A DNA stretch of 20,925 nt from Actinomortierella ambigua (lineage: Eukaryota; Mortierellomycota; Mortierellomycetes; Mortierellales; Mortierellaceae), in assembly GCA_016098155.1 (NCBI GenBank), contig JAAAJB010000602.1, forward strand, positions 1-20,925, written 5' to 3'. The notes below the pieces were generated by a model that was not told the DNA's origin, ran no database searches, and saw only the letters and a program-made list of their open reading frames with translations. Shown piece by piece: positions 9,519 to 20,451 of this stretch; position 1 is the stretch's first letter, and every line of letters starts with the position of its first letter. The position numbers and the translations under genes were made by a program.

Positions 9519-12500
9519 ATGGCAACCAACTCTGGAGCTGCCACCGACTTTGAAGTTGGCACCCGCGTCGAGGTGGCCGGAGGCAATCAGGGCACTGTCC
9601 GCTTTTCAGGCACCACCGCCTTCGCAGGTGGCAGATGGGTTGGCATTGAGCTCGACCTACCGCAAGGCAAGAACTCGGGTGTCGTCGCCAACAAACGCTA
9701 CTTTGAATGCAAGCCTGACCATGGACTGTTTGTGCGGCCCTCCCAAGTTCGTGCCATTGATGATGGCCCTCAGGTAATAATGGCATGAGGCCTTTGCATG
9801 CGTGTGCTTTTTGGTGGTGGTGGTGGTGGGAGCTCCTCCTGTCTCTGTCAAGCTGTATATGCGTACTCGCCCATGTACCATTCTAACATGACCACCACAT
9901 ATGTTTCACGGCACATATTATTTAGGGCTCGACTGCAACACCACCAGCAACAGCGACAGCATCAGGACGGACCTCACGCCCTGCATCCATGGTAGGACGT
10001 ACGCAAGGTGCATCGACGGCAGCAGGCCGAATGGCGACTCGGACGGGTACTTCCGCGTCTGGAGGACCAGCTGGCGCTGGAGGAAGCACCTCTAGCTCTC
10101 GTGTGGCGGCGGCCACCTCACGCCCTGCCTCACGCCGCACCAGCACTCTTGAGCCCCAGTCAGATGCACCAGCCCGTGTCCGTGTCGCTCCTTCGTCTTC
10201 GTCAGCAGCCGCATCGTCCGCACGTGCGATTGTGGGCGGAGGAGCAGCAGCAGCAGCAGCGCGAGGAACAGCAGCACGAGCAAGGGCGACCTCGACCTCG
10301 TCACCCACGCCCACCCCTACACCAGTCGTTATCCGAGGACGAACCGAGCTCGAGTCTTCGACCCCGAGCACGCCAACAGTCGCTCAGCCTCCACCCGCCG
10401 ACTTTCCATCCTCCTCCTCCTCTTCACCATCGCCCTCACCGACACCACCACCACCACTGCCACCGTTGTCGTCATCGTCGTCATCATCGTCTCGCCAGCC
10501 AACTCCTGTTCAACAGCATCAACATCACCCAAGCGAGTTATCATCGTCGACGCTCGAAGATATCCACGAGTCGTCGCAACTGGCGCGGGATAGCCCAACT
10601 CCAAGCGAGCCAGAGTCTGTAAACAGTGGCAAGGCAACGCCGCCACCCAACTTTGCACCAAAGGCACCGCCTGCTGCAGTCTCTCTACCAGCCCCAGCTC
10701 CACCACGCTCTCAGCTTTCTTCTATGCCCTCGGGGATTCCCTTGGTTGGCGGCGGTGGTGGTGTTGGAGCGACTGGCTCCTTGCTCGTTGCTCCCAAGGT
10801 GATGCACCAGCAACAACAACAACAACAACAACAGCCGCCCTCACTGGCATCCTTGGGACCAGCTCAGCGGATGGAGGCAAGCGTGCCACTCAAGGACTAT
10901 GAAGAGTTGCGCATCAAGCTTCGCATCCTGGAGGCGAAGCGAACAGAGGACCGTGAGCGGCTTAAGGAAGCGGAGAGAATCAAAGAGGAGTCCGAGCAGT
11001 TTCAGTCCATGCGACCCAAGCTTCAAGGTAAAGAAAAAAAAAACCAAAAAAAACCACATCGAAAAAAAGAATGGTTACGATAGTCATGAGAAGAGGAAGG
11101 GGAGGAGAGAGAAGGGAAGTGAGGGGGGGGGGGAAGGGAACATTTCAAGGAGGATGAGGCCGCTCTTCTCTTCTTCCATCCCTTTCTCAACTATGATCTT
11201 CCAACGTCACTCAACTGAATGACCCTTTTTTTTCCTGGTCAACCTTAATCTCGAAACAAACTAGCCAAGTTGGCTGAAATGCAGCAGGAGCTCCGGGATG
11301 CTAAGCGTGCGCTGAAGGACGCTGTTTCGGATAAGGATTCGTTCGAGGGCAAGTACAACGATACCCTCGACTCGCTCGAAGTGGCGTTGCTGGACAAGGA
11401 GATGGCGGAGGAGAAGGCCGAGACACTTCAGCATGAAGTCAACACGCTCAAAGAGAAGGTGGAGGAGCAAACGGTCGACCTACGTGTTCTTCAGAACGAA
11501 GATAGTAAGTGCGCTACCAGGACTTTTTTCACATGCTCCGCCTTTTTTTTGTTTGTTGCAAGGTAATTGTATCCAATGGCTGAAGATGACCAACACAAAC
11601 AAACAAACAAAAAACGTTCTGTTCATTAGGTGGCACGGCTGGCATGGACGCAGTCCGTGCAGTGCAAGTTGAGCGTCAGAATGAACGTCTTCAGGAGGCC
11701 CTCATTCGGTAAGCATATAGCGTTGGCTGACCCTTTTGTGTAACCACCCCCCCCCCAATACGCCCTCGAAAGGAAGAGAGAACAAACACTGATTCCCCGA
11801 TTCTCCATTACTGCCTCTTCCCCCATGTCCTTTCTCTAATATTCTAGCCTGCGAGATGTCACCAGTGAACAAGAAGCCGAACTGCAGCGCAAGATCCGCA
11901 ACCTGGAGCGCGAGGCGTCGTCCTTGCAAGAAGTGCAAGCCGAGAATGAAAAGCTCAAGGAGAGTGTCGAGACGGCGGAGAACCAAATCGAGGACCTGAA
12001 GCAGCGGCTGGACGATGCGATCGGGGCCGAGGACATGATTGAGCAGCTCTCGGAGAAGAACATTTTGTTGACGGAAAAGGTCGAGGAGCAACAGGCCGTG
12101 ATTGACGATCTCGAGGCCCTTAAGGAGCTGAACGATGAGATGGAGGAGGCCCATCAGGAGAATGCCAAGCAGATGCAGGCCGAGATCAATCTCAAGGACA
12201 CCCAGTTGCGCGAGCATCAGAAGCGGATCGAGGCCCAAGAGGAGAGCATGGCCGATTACGAAAACACCATCCTTCAATTCCGCGAGTATGTGGCGACGTT
12301 GCAGGCCGATCTTGAACAGATGCGCCAGCGGGAAGAGGCGAGACAGGCGGGGGCCAATGGTGGTGCTGGTACTGGTGGCGCTGGTGGTGTAGGCGGCATA
12401 GGCACGCAATCACAGGCAATGCTGAGCTTGAACCTGCAGCTACAGTCGACGGCGATGAAGGCGCAGGCCAAGGCGATTGATCTGGAGCTGCGCAAGCTGG

Positions 12501-15185
12501 ATGCGTTGCAGGCGAACGATAACCTGCAGCTGGTGCAGCCGTACCTGCCGGAACGGTTCTTCAAGACGGAGAATGACTCGATACAGTGTTTCCTGTTGTT
12601 CAAGCGGCTGGCGTACAAGGCGGATCTGATGATCAAGCATCTGGAGCAGCAGTACAACATTGCGGAGAAGATTGTGCAGACCCAGGTCCCACAGGAGCTG
12701 GTCGCGACCTGTGAGGTCCGTCAGAGGCTGGCATGGTTCGGCGATCTGTCGAAGCGCTTTGTGTCGTACATTGAGGGATGTCCCGTCGAGGTGTTTGGCA
12801 AGATGGGACAGGTCTACCATGACCTGTTGGGCACGGAGCGACGACTGGACAACTGGGTGAGTCTGTTACGGAAGGAGGAGCTGAACGAGACCGAGTGTGT
12901 GGTGGATCTGAAGCGGGCGATTTCGCAACTGGATCATCTGGCCGAGACATACCTGACGGCGACCAAGTTGGATCTGGCGGATCGGTACTATGGTACAGCG
13001 AGAGCACTGGACCTGAACCTGGATCGCATGGTGGTTAACCTGTCGACGGTGAACTCGATGCTGGCCCAGCGGGAGGATGGGTTCCGAGTCGTGGACACGG
13101 ACGATGTGCAGTACCAGTTGACCCATACGTTGATGGCGCTGGTGACACAGGCCAAGTCTGGAAAGGTAGCGACGCGCAAGATCCTGCGTCGGTTGGACGA
13201 GTTGGCTGCGCAGACGATGGTGGTCCCGTCCGAGTCGCTGTTGTCGCAGTACAGGAATGTGTCGCAGGCGTCGAGCAAGTTGGGCGAGTTTACGTACGAG
13301 TTTATCCGTAGCATGCTCACATATATCCGCCAGCGCCGCGAGGGCTCGTCGACTGCAGAGACGATCCAGGTCACGATCGCGAATGTCACCGATGCTCATT
13401 TGGGCGTGAGCGAGACGAGCATGTTGGACGGATGCCGCAAGCTGCTGAATGGGTTGTTGCAGGATCTGTCTAGCTTGCTGGAGGGAATCTTGGAACCGGA
13501 TGTTGCTACTAAGGGTATGTCTTGTTTTTTTTTTGGGATATGTGCAAATATCACTGGTTCTGTTATGGTACCACGATTTTGTTGGTACTTACTCCTGTCT
13601 TTCTCCTCCTTCTTCCTCCTCTGTGATTATACTGAAAAAAAAATGCCATCTAGTGACAAAGGCTGAAAAGGCGTGGGTTCTCCGTGCCAAGGACATCAAG
13701 GCCGAGGTGGTGGTCAACACGGATGCCGAACAAAAGGCACAGTCGCTGCAGGATCAGGTGCTTAAGCTGGTCAAGGACGCCAAGCTGAAGGACCAGGCGC
13801 TGCAAGAATCCAATGTCAAGATTGATTTGTTGAACAAGAGGATGGAGACGTTTAAGAAGCAGGCAGAGCAGATCTCGTACCTGGACCAGAACATCGACAA
13901 GGCAAAGTCACAGGAGAAGGCCTATGAAGAGCTGATTCAGAATCTGCAGACAGACATTGCAGACATGCAGCAGGAGAACGCACAGCTGAAGCGTGCGCTG
14001 CGCAAGACGGAGAACCGCGGCATGATGTCCTCCTTGAAGCGACCAACGGTACCGGGTGTGCCTGGAAGCCCAGGCAGCACGGTTGCCGGCGCAGGACCGG
14101 GCAACGGTAGCACCGGTAGTCTTGGAGGCTCGATGATTCTGGGCGGGCTCGATCAGGATGGCATGGTCGTTGGTGGTGTATCGAGCTTGAGTCTTGTGAG
14201 CGCGGACGGTCTGGAGAACCTGCCGAGCCGGGAGCTGTTGGTGCAGATGGAGTCCCTCAAGGCGGCCCTCCGGTACGTTCGGTCGGAGAATGCGGCGCTT
14301 CGTACACGGGCGGCAATGCAGGATCTGGGTCTGTCGAACGACATGTCCCTGTTGCACTTGCCACTGAGCCAGGTGCACTTGGAAGGCACGGCCTATGCGC
14401 TGGCCGAGTCTGCAGCGACGCAAAAGGAGGACGCGCGGATGATGGAGACGATTGCCTCGCTGGTCGCCAAGAAGAAGGCTTCCACCGCCGAAGCTTCCTC
14501 CTCTGCGGCGTTGGCAAGCATTCGAAGTGGATTTACCAGCAGTGGTAGGGGTGGACTGACCAAGGCAGAGGAGCTAAAGGCGGTGGCACTAGAGAGCAGA
14601 AAGCTGCTGCGAGAGGCCCGATGGGTGTGTGCATCGCCCAAGGTGGTGGACTTGACGCTTTCGCGCCAGGCTACTTTGGCGGCCGTGGGTGAATCTTTGC
14701 CTATGGCCACAGCACCAACGACAGAGACCGAAGACGCCGCCTCTTCCGCGTCGGCGAAGACATCTGCCGTGGATGGCTCGGCAAGCAAGCGGCCAGCACG
14801 CTGGCAGTCGTTGCAGACACGGCCTGAGTGGCAGTACCACACACAACAGGCGGTGCTGACGACGATTGGGAAGCGCAGTGTGGAGTTGCGTGAGAAGCTG
14901 GCTCGCTTGTCACGACCGGTGGCTGGTAGCAGTGGCAGCAGCACCGCCAACACGACCACTACACTGATGACGACGACGACGACAAAACTCCAGAAACTGT
15001 CGACCGTGGTGAGCGAGAAGCCGATTGCGCGTGTTCGGTTCCCACCGTCGATGAGTGCGCTCTGTGGACCTGTTGCTGGACACAATGCTGATGGTGATTC
15101 ATCAAAGGCTCTGCGCAAGGACCTGAGCGTGTACCTAAAGAGTCCCCACGAATTTGAAGCAGTTCACAACCTGTTTGTGCGATAG
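9519..15185 (+). CDS. Dynactin subunit 1 (p150-Glued), six exons
   Basis: This is the largest dynactin subunit, which links cytoplasmic dynein to microtubules and cargo. Exons 9519-9773, 9926-11027, 11265-11504, 11630-11708, 11848-13514 and 13654-15185 join in phase to give 1624 aa. Residues 12-78 are a CAP-Gly domain (VGTRVEVAGGNQGTVRFSG, then GGRWVGIELD, GKNSG, GLFVRPSQV). Residues about 86-400 are Ser/Pro/Thr/Ala-rich and basic, with a short polyQ near 380, matching the usual microtubule-binding basic linker. Residues about 404-726 form the first coiled coil (AKLAEMQQELRDAKRALKDA, VQVERQNERLQEALIRLRDV). From about 750 comes the conserved dynactin region (NLQLVQPYLPERFF, ADLMIKHLEQQY). A second coiled coil spans about 1115-1240 and a low-complexity C-terminal part ends at the TAG. 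The CAP-Gly loop is GKNSG, not the usual GKNDG. A run of six glycines separates the first coil from the dynactin region. Confidence 0.95.
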
Positions 15186-15289
15186 ATGACACTTTGCATG
15201 GGAAAAAAAAGAAATAAGAAAAAGAGAAGGAAGGATATCCCTCACCATCACTTTGTTTATAACAGCAGTAGCATTTTTTTGCAGAAGCA

Positions 15290-15730
15290 CTAAACGATAT
15301 ACCAGTCAATGTTAAAAGCCACGTTGTCCAAGTATGTACATGTTCGTACTGCATGACGGCATGAAAGCAGGGTTCGGGGAAGTTGGCCAAACTCACTTGA
15401 AAGGTGTTCGGCGGATTGTGGGTGTTCCCCGCATTCTCCTTTGGGCCTCCGCACCGTCCAGAACCACCACTGTGAGGAAGGAGAGAGGGAGGGCCATCTT
15501 GGTGGTGTATTTGTTTGCAACCCAGGGTGGCACATTCAGAGCAGTGGACTATCTGCCTCTGAGCTGTCATGTTGGAGAAGGGAGGGATGCAAACCCACCT
15601 GCCTCGAAGAACGGTCGTTGACCAGTGATCCATCAATAATGTTCCAGAGAGTCGGTTGTCGTTGCTTCGCCCCACCAGTAGTGTTCCTGAATTGCCCGCA
15701 AATCTGAGGTTGGAAACTCCAGTTTTTTGA
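15290..15730 (-). CDS. Candidate small spliced gene between dynactin and allantoinase (unknown)
   Basis: Three minus-strand segments join with consistent phase and good splice sites: an upstream part ending at 15599, then 15469-15397, then 15348-15290. The introns are 15598-15470 (GTGGGT...CACAG) and 15396-15349 (GTGAGT...TGCAG). The joined frame reads LWNIIDGSLVNDRSSRQ, WWFWTVRRPKGECGEHPQSA and TYLDNVAFNIDWYIV, then TAG. I do not recognise a family, and the start codon is not resolved because the frame stays open upstream into the allantoinase promoter. It would be convergent with dynactin. Other frames in this region also stay open by chance, so this could be untranslated DNA. Confidence 0.3.
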
Positions 15731-15977
15731 GACTCGCGAAATAAAAAAACTTTCACCAATCCCCCCACCCCCATTGGTGGGGACAACCTTCGCAACCACT
15801 ACCACAGTTCGTTGACTGAGGGAAGAAGGACGAACGTTTTCATTGCGGGCAGCTGAGAAAGGGGGAGGGGGGACGAGGAGGAGAAAAGAACCGATATTTT
15901 GTGTGTTCTCTCTTTCTCTTTTGACTTTCCCCACCTCCCTCATTCCGCATTTCAACAAAAAACATTTGCTTTCAGCC

Positions 15978-17464
15978 ATGGCCAAGATTGTCATTACCTC
16001 CAACAAGGTCCTCCGCACCCCTGCTCAGCCCGCGGCGCCTGGCACCATTATTGTCGACAAGGCCACTGGCAAGGTTGTCGAGGTGCTGGACACTGTCAAG
16101 GCTCGCGCTGACTTTTCTGCTGATCAGGTCACGTCCGAGCAGGACTTTGTCCAGGCCGGCGACCTGGTCGTCATGTCGGGTGTTGTCGATGCCCACGTTC
16201 ACATTAACGAGCCCGGCCGTACGGACTGGGAGGGCTTCTACACAGCCACTCGCGCTGCTGCTGCTGGTAATAATTGGGCGACAGGAAGAAAGAGACTAGG
16301 ATAGTTCAGGGCATGGGAAAGAGCAATTGCTAACCCTCTTTTTTTTATTTTTGCCTCTCTCTACTACTAGGTGGTGTGACGACGTTGATTGATATGCCTC
16401 TCAACTCCATCCCCCCTACAACGACCGTGGAGAACCTACATATCAAGACGTCAGCCGCCAAGGGCCAGGTGCATGTGGATGTAGGCTTTTACGGCGGTGT
16501 GATCCCCGACAACGCCGAGGACCTGATTCCGCTGGTCCAGGCTGGCGTCAAGGGCTTCAAGTGCTTCATGATCGAGTCTGGCGTGGACGAGTTCCCCTGT
16601 GTGAACGAGGCCGAGATTGCGGCGGCGATGAAGAAGTTTGAGCAGACAGACTCAGTCTTTATGTTCCACGCCGAGCAGGACTGTGGCGACATTCCAAAGC
16701 CTGAGGGCATGGACCCCAAGGCCTACAACACCTTCCTGCACCAGCGCCCCCAATTGCTCGAGACCAACGCCATCCGCACCATCATCCGCCTGATGAAGGA
16801 CCACCCCAAGGTCCGTTGCCACATCGTTCACCTGTCGGCTGCCGATGCCCTGCCCATGATCCGCGAGGCCAAGGCCCAGGGCCTGAAGCTGACCGTCGAG
16901 ACCTGCCCACACTACCTGTCGTTGAACTCGGAGGCCGTCCCCGACGGTGCCACCCAGTACAAGTGCTGCCCCCCGATCCGCGAGGACGAGAATCGTGACA
17001 AGCTGTGGGCGGCGTTGAAGGAGGGCACGATCGACTATGTTGTCTCGGACCACTCGCCCTGTGTGGTCGAGCTGAAGCTGATGGAGGCCGGTGACTTTGT
17101 CGGTGCTTGGGGCGGCATTGGCGGCCTGCAGTTTGGCATTCCCGTCGTCTGGACAGAGGCCCGCCGTCGCGGCTGCACGATCCAGGATCTCAACAAGTGG
17201 CAGTCGTTCAACACTGCTCGTCAGGTTGGTCTGCGTGGCGTCAAGGGCTCGATCGAGGTCGGTTGCGATGCCGACTTTGTCGTCTGGGACCCCGAGGAGA
17301 CCTTTGTCATCCGCGAGGAGATTATCGAGTTTAAGAACAAGGTCACCCCATACATGGGCCGCACCTTGCATGGTGTTGTCAAGGAGACCTATGTTCGCGG
17401 ACAGCGTGTCTGGAAGGCTGGCCAGTTTACCTCTGACAAGCCCCTGGGCAAGCTGCTCCTGTAA
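15978..17464 (+). CDS. Allantoinase (allantoin amidohydrolase), two exons
   Basis: Allantoinase hydrolyses allantoin to allantoate, letting a fungus use purines as a nitrogen source. Exons 15978-16266 and 16371-17464 join in phase (intron GTAATA...CTACTAG) to give 460 aa, the normal length. The start ATG lies in GCCATGG, a strong context. Amidohydrolase metal-site motifs are in order: [17 protein letters not shown] with the HxH at about residues 73 and 75, GVKGFKCFM with the probable carboxylated Lys near 160, MFHAEQD with His near 196, HIVHLS with His near 250, and SDHSPC with Asp near 323. The [17 protein letters not shown] and VSDHSPC forms favour allantoinase over dihydropyrimidinase or dihydroorotase. 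No signal peptide is seen. The gene is strongly biased to G/C-ending codons, which suggests good expression and creates long antisense open frames. Confidence 0.95.
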
Positions 17465-17484
17465 AAAAAAAAAAAAAAAAAAAA
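17463..17484 (+). repeat. Poly-A tract at the allantoinase stop codon
   Basis: The TAA stop runs directly into a total of 22 consecutive A residues. The gene keeps its intron, so this is not a processed copy. It may be a homopolymer in the 3' UTR or the scar of a retroelement tail. Confidence 0.9.
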
Positions 17485-17683
17485 TAGCCAGCAAACACAC
17501 CAACATTGTAGATACCATTAAAAACGTGCAATCCATCTGATTATAGTGTCTAGAATGAAGTATGACTGCAAGTGAACAAACGCTGTTGTGCAGGATGAGT
17601 GCAAGGGTCAGGGATAGTGACAATGGGACTAGAGACAAGCTGGGTTCCACACCATTCTAAGTGGTATTTCACCAGCTGTGACT

Positions 17684-18300
17684 TTATTTGAGTTTTGAAT
17701 TTTTGTTGGTAGGGTTCACACTATCTTGCAACAGCTCGCGAGCCTCATGATCCAAAGGTCTCGCCTCTTCCTCTCGGGCCGATACCTCTGCCTTGATATG
17801 CAATGCAAGAGTGATACTTCGATGGCCTCCTTGCATCTCTTTCTGAACCACTTTTCTTAAGAGGGACGTATAAGGTGTCAAAGTGAACGAGGCGGAAAAC
17901 ACCACAGAAGTCGAGGCGCCAGAACTTTGTTCGTCGTTGAACATGCTAGATCCGAATACAGCGAGTCCACGCCGTGGGAGAGAGTGCTTCGATGTTGCCT
18001 TCACCTAACTGACCTATGAATCCTTCATAGCTCTGCCAAGCTTGAACTCGTCTTGCCGCATCTTCTTGGTCTTGGCATTATGAACGCTCGACGACTCTGA
18101 AAGGTAAAGCTAGTTGCCTTCCTATACCGTGACTGCATCGGCGAATTGGCCAGCCTGCATTACCTCTGTTAGGCCATCTCTCTCTTTCAGCTCTTGCGTT
18201 CCTGCACGCCTGTGATAAGGATCTCCAAATGCCGCGTCTCGAGTTCAGTTATGGTCATTGCACCCCTGTTGAAACACCACGTCAGATCCACGAATCCTTG
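17684..18300 (-). pseudogene. Decayed protein-coding remnant, unknown family
   Basis: Minus-strand translation gives strongly protein-like segments, but in changing frames. The first is FVDLTWCFNRGAMTITELET followed by HLEILITGVQERKS and a stop. In another frame come ELKERDGLTEVMQAGQFADA and LYLSESSSVHNAKTKKMRQD, then EFKLGRAMKDS, with in-frame stops between and after. A last open stretch holds RRGLAVFGSSMFNDEQSS and HRSITLALHIKAEVSAREEE, ending in a TAA at 17686. Some breaks might be short introns (for example GTATAG...TTTCAG near 18130-18100). At least two in-frame TAGs near 18010-18025 have no obvious intron to remove them. I infer a frameshifted relic of a repeated gene or mobile-element protein. 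I cannot name the family. Confidence 0.5.
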
Positions 18301-18328
18301 CCCTATATACAAACAAGGGAAATGGAGC

Positions 18329-18936
18329 CTAGTCGTCCCCGAAACTCATCGGTAGCGTTGCCACGTAGTGCTCGATGGTCTTCCTGGCCCCCCAGCGCGC
18401 TTCAGAGTAATCCAGGCGCGACATGGAGTGCACGGGCGTCGTCATCGGCATCGTCATCGGCGGCGGCGGCGTCTCTCTCGCCAAGATTGGCTGGTTGATC
18501 TTGGCCTTCGATCGATCCACCAACTTGGCCGTCTTACTCGCCTCCGCTTCGGCCCTCTCAATCGCTCTCCTTTGTGCCCTCCTTTCCTGGCGATCTGTGC
18601 CAAGAGGCAGCGCGTTATGTAGCGCCTGTGCCTTTATAAGACACTTTACTCGCCGCTGCTGTTGCCTTCTCCGAAAGTGGCGGTAAGGGCACCTACGGTT
18701 GTGGCAAGACCACCTGCGGTTGCCGCGGGGATATATGTGGGTGTGACGCAGCGGCGGTCGATCTAAGGACTGCATTGGCTGGCCTGGGGACATTTGGGGC
18801 TGCCAGCGATGGGTTAATGTCGCACCAGGCTGCTGCCCAGAAAGGCTTCGATGAAGCCCGCTGCTGTTGCTGCCCTACCTGTAGCCAAGGGAGGGGCGGG
18901 CGCTAATGGGTGCGGCAAAGTCGGATAAGAAGCCAT
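18329..18936 (-). CDS. Uncertain multi-exon gene, unknown function
   Basis: The 3' part is protein-like. It follows an acceptor (TTGGCACAG) near 18605 and reads RQERRAQRRAIERAEAEASK, then KTAKLVDRSKAKINQPILAR and HSMSRLDYSEARWGARKTIE, ending in TAG at 18331-18329. A GTAAAG donor about 65 bp upstream joins it in phase to a segment reading VPLPPLSEKATAAA. Further upstream an ATG at 18936 (MASYPTLPHPLAPAPPLAT) with a GTAGGG donor could be the first exon, splicing to 18799. A TAG between these parts (near 18700) is not removed by any intron I can find. The gene is therefore either misread here or broken. The visible product is basic, Ala/Pro-rich and partly helical, with no family recognised. Confidence 0.35.
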
Positions 18937-19287
18937 GGTGTTTGGAAAAAAGGGAACACTAGCAATCTCATGCACCGATTTTTTTATCCTTTCAGTCACG
19001 GGTGAAAGAGCATCACGAGCTATGATGGGCGAGCAATGCTATTATTAACTCACTCGAAACTGCTGTTGGCGACAAGGGCAGATGTAAAGAGCCTATCCAA
19101 AAAGATCATTGTCCACGGGCTTATCCATAACGAAGCTTGTCCCGATATGTGGAGTCATCCAGGCTCTACATCTCACTATGGTATCCTTGGTTAGCGTTGG
19201 GGACTCAATATGGGCTCAAACCTGCGCCGCAAGCCCGTGTGTTGGTGACATAAGGACGCCCAGTCAATGTAGATGAGAATGGAGCTT
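18937..19287. other. Non-coding stretch, nothing recognised
   Basis: No supported gene, RNA or repeat was seen in this roughly 350-bp interval between two weak minus-strand candidates. It may hold the promoter of the gene starting near 18936. Confidence 0.4.
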
Positions 19288-19690
19288 TTATTCGTCGCCC
19301 TCTTGATCCTCGTCGTATCATCCGCTTCCTCTGGTGGCAGAACTGCCCACCATGGTAAGTAGGTCCTGTAGCATCTCTGGCGGGTACTCGGCACCTCGCA
19401 CACGTACATTGTAATGATCTACCCCGCCATACATATTCCTGCAAGGCGCCTGAGATGCTCCGCAAATATCGATAATAGTTGGCTCCTTGTGAATCGATGA
19501 GTACTCAATGAAAGAACATTAAGATCACAGAATACTTCTCCTTCAGCTCCTGTCGAAAAGTCGATGTTGAGTTAGCCAAGTCTGCAGGCGAAGTTCGGTG
19601 CAGCATGAATATGAGCTTCTTACTCAGTGCTGTACTATCTCTCTTATATAAAAAAAGAAGAAGAATGATACAGGTCAAGGGCGAGAAAGA
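19288..19690 (-). pseudogene. Second decayed coding remnant, unknown family
   Basis: On the minus strand one frame reads STALSKKLIFMLHRTSPADL, ANSTSTFRQELKEKYSVIL, then a TGA at 19507-19505. The same frame then gives LIDSQGANYYRYLRSISGAL and QEYVWRG. The protein-like signal then shifts frame to NMYGGVDHYNVRVRGAEYPP and EMLQDLLTMVGSSATRGSG, a TGA at 19320-19318, YDEDQEGDE and a TAA at 19290-19288. The acidic end looks like a true C-terminus. One frameshift and two internal stops argue for decay, although a short intron over the first stop is possible. The family is not recognised. It may share an origin with the remnant at 17.7-18.3 kb, which I cannot prove. Confidence 0.5.
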
Positions 19691-20451
19691 GCAACTTAAG
19701 GCGTCAGAACCCCCTGTTCACTAGCATCCTCTTCTCCCGCCTGCGTTCTAACCTGCACACCCCCCTCCTCGATATTTGACTTTCTATCTCTGTCTCTCTT
19801 TAATGAAAATTATGGTGGGTCTCTCAGTCTTCCTCCCTTGCCTCAAGCAAATAGTGGTATTCGGTAGGGCTTGGACTAACAAATCGATTGGTGTATGGCG
19901 GACGGTGCTACGACGTCTGTGCGAGGAGAAAAGCGGAAAAGAGTGCAGGCACGTTGGACAGGATGGACTAGCAAAAAAAAAAAAAAAAAAACGACAACAA
20001 AGCACGTTGCGCGCGGGACTGGACACTGTCCATCGCAGCCTCGACGCAGCTGGAAGTCATCGAGTCGCAACGACCTCAACCAATGCCACCACTCACTGGC
20101 TCTCTGCTGTTGCGTCAGTAGGGGTCCGACAATGGTCCCGTAGTGTTGTGTTGCCCGTCCGTCATCGCCGCTTGCAGCTATCGTAGGTAGCAGAGTTGGT
20201 CCCTTGGGCGATATCAACCATCGGCCGAGGACCTCAGAGTAGAGTATAGAATCGTCAGTCCAGAGTAGAACATAGAACCGTCAGTCCTGGGCGATATCCC
20301 ACCCACGATTTCTAGGCCAAACCGGGTTTTAGCAGTATTTGTACTTGTTTCGCGTTATTTTTTTTTTTCACGAGAATCATTTGGTGGCGTCGAGCCCGAC
20401 GCCGCATGCTGAAGCAGAATGGATATTGGATGAAGAAAATAAGGGACATTG
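19691..20451. other. Gene-poor region with short repeats and a poly-A run
   Basis: No supported gene was seen in about 760 bp. Open frames on both strands here lack protein-like composition. The region holds a poly-A run (about 19973-19991), a 26-bp tandem duplication (20235-20286) and a repeated TGGGCGATATC (20205-20215 and 20288-20298). Confidence 0.5.
20235..20286. repeat. Two tandem copies of a 26-bp unit
   Basis: Units 20235-20260 and 20261-20286 both run from CAGAGTAGA to CGTCAGTC and differ at three positions. They sit between the two TGGGCGATATC copies, which together suggest a small nested duplication. Confidence 0.85.

Noticed and set aside
14393..15118. 241-aa minus-strand open frame opposite the dynactin 3' exon
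   Set aside because: Its composition is that of the reverse complement of Ala/Ser/Thr-rich coding DNA. The sense frame is firmly dynactin.
16652..17650. Long open frame (332 aa) on the minus strand opposite allantoinase
   Set aside because: It mirrors the strong G/C-ending codon bias of the sense gene, has no domain pattern, and overlaps a clear enzyme.
18423..18686. Hydrophobic plus-strand open frame resembling a membrane protein
   Set aside because: It is antisense to the charged RAIERAEAEASKTAKLV segment on the minus strand. Its apparent hydrophobicity is a reverse-complement effect.
19776..20186. 136-aa plus-strand open frame in the gene-poor region
   Set aside because: It includes a poly-Lys run from a poly-A tract and shows no conserved-looking segments or splice context.
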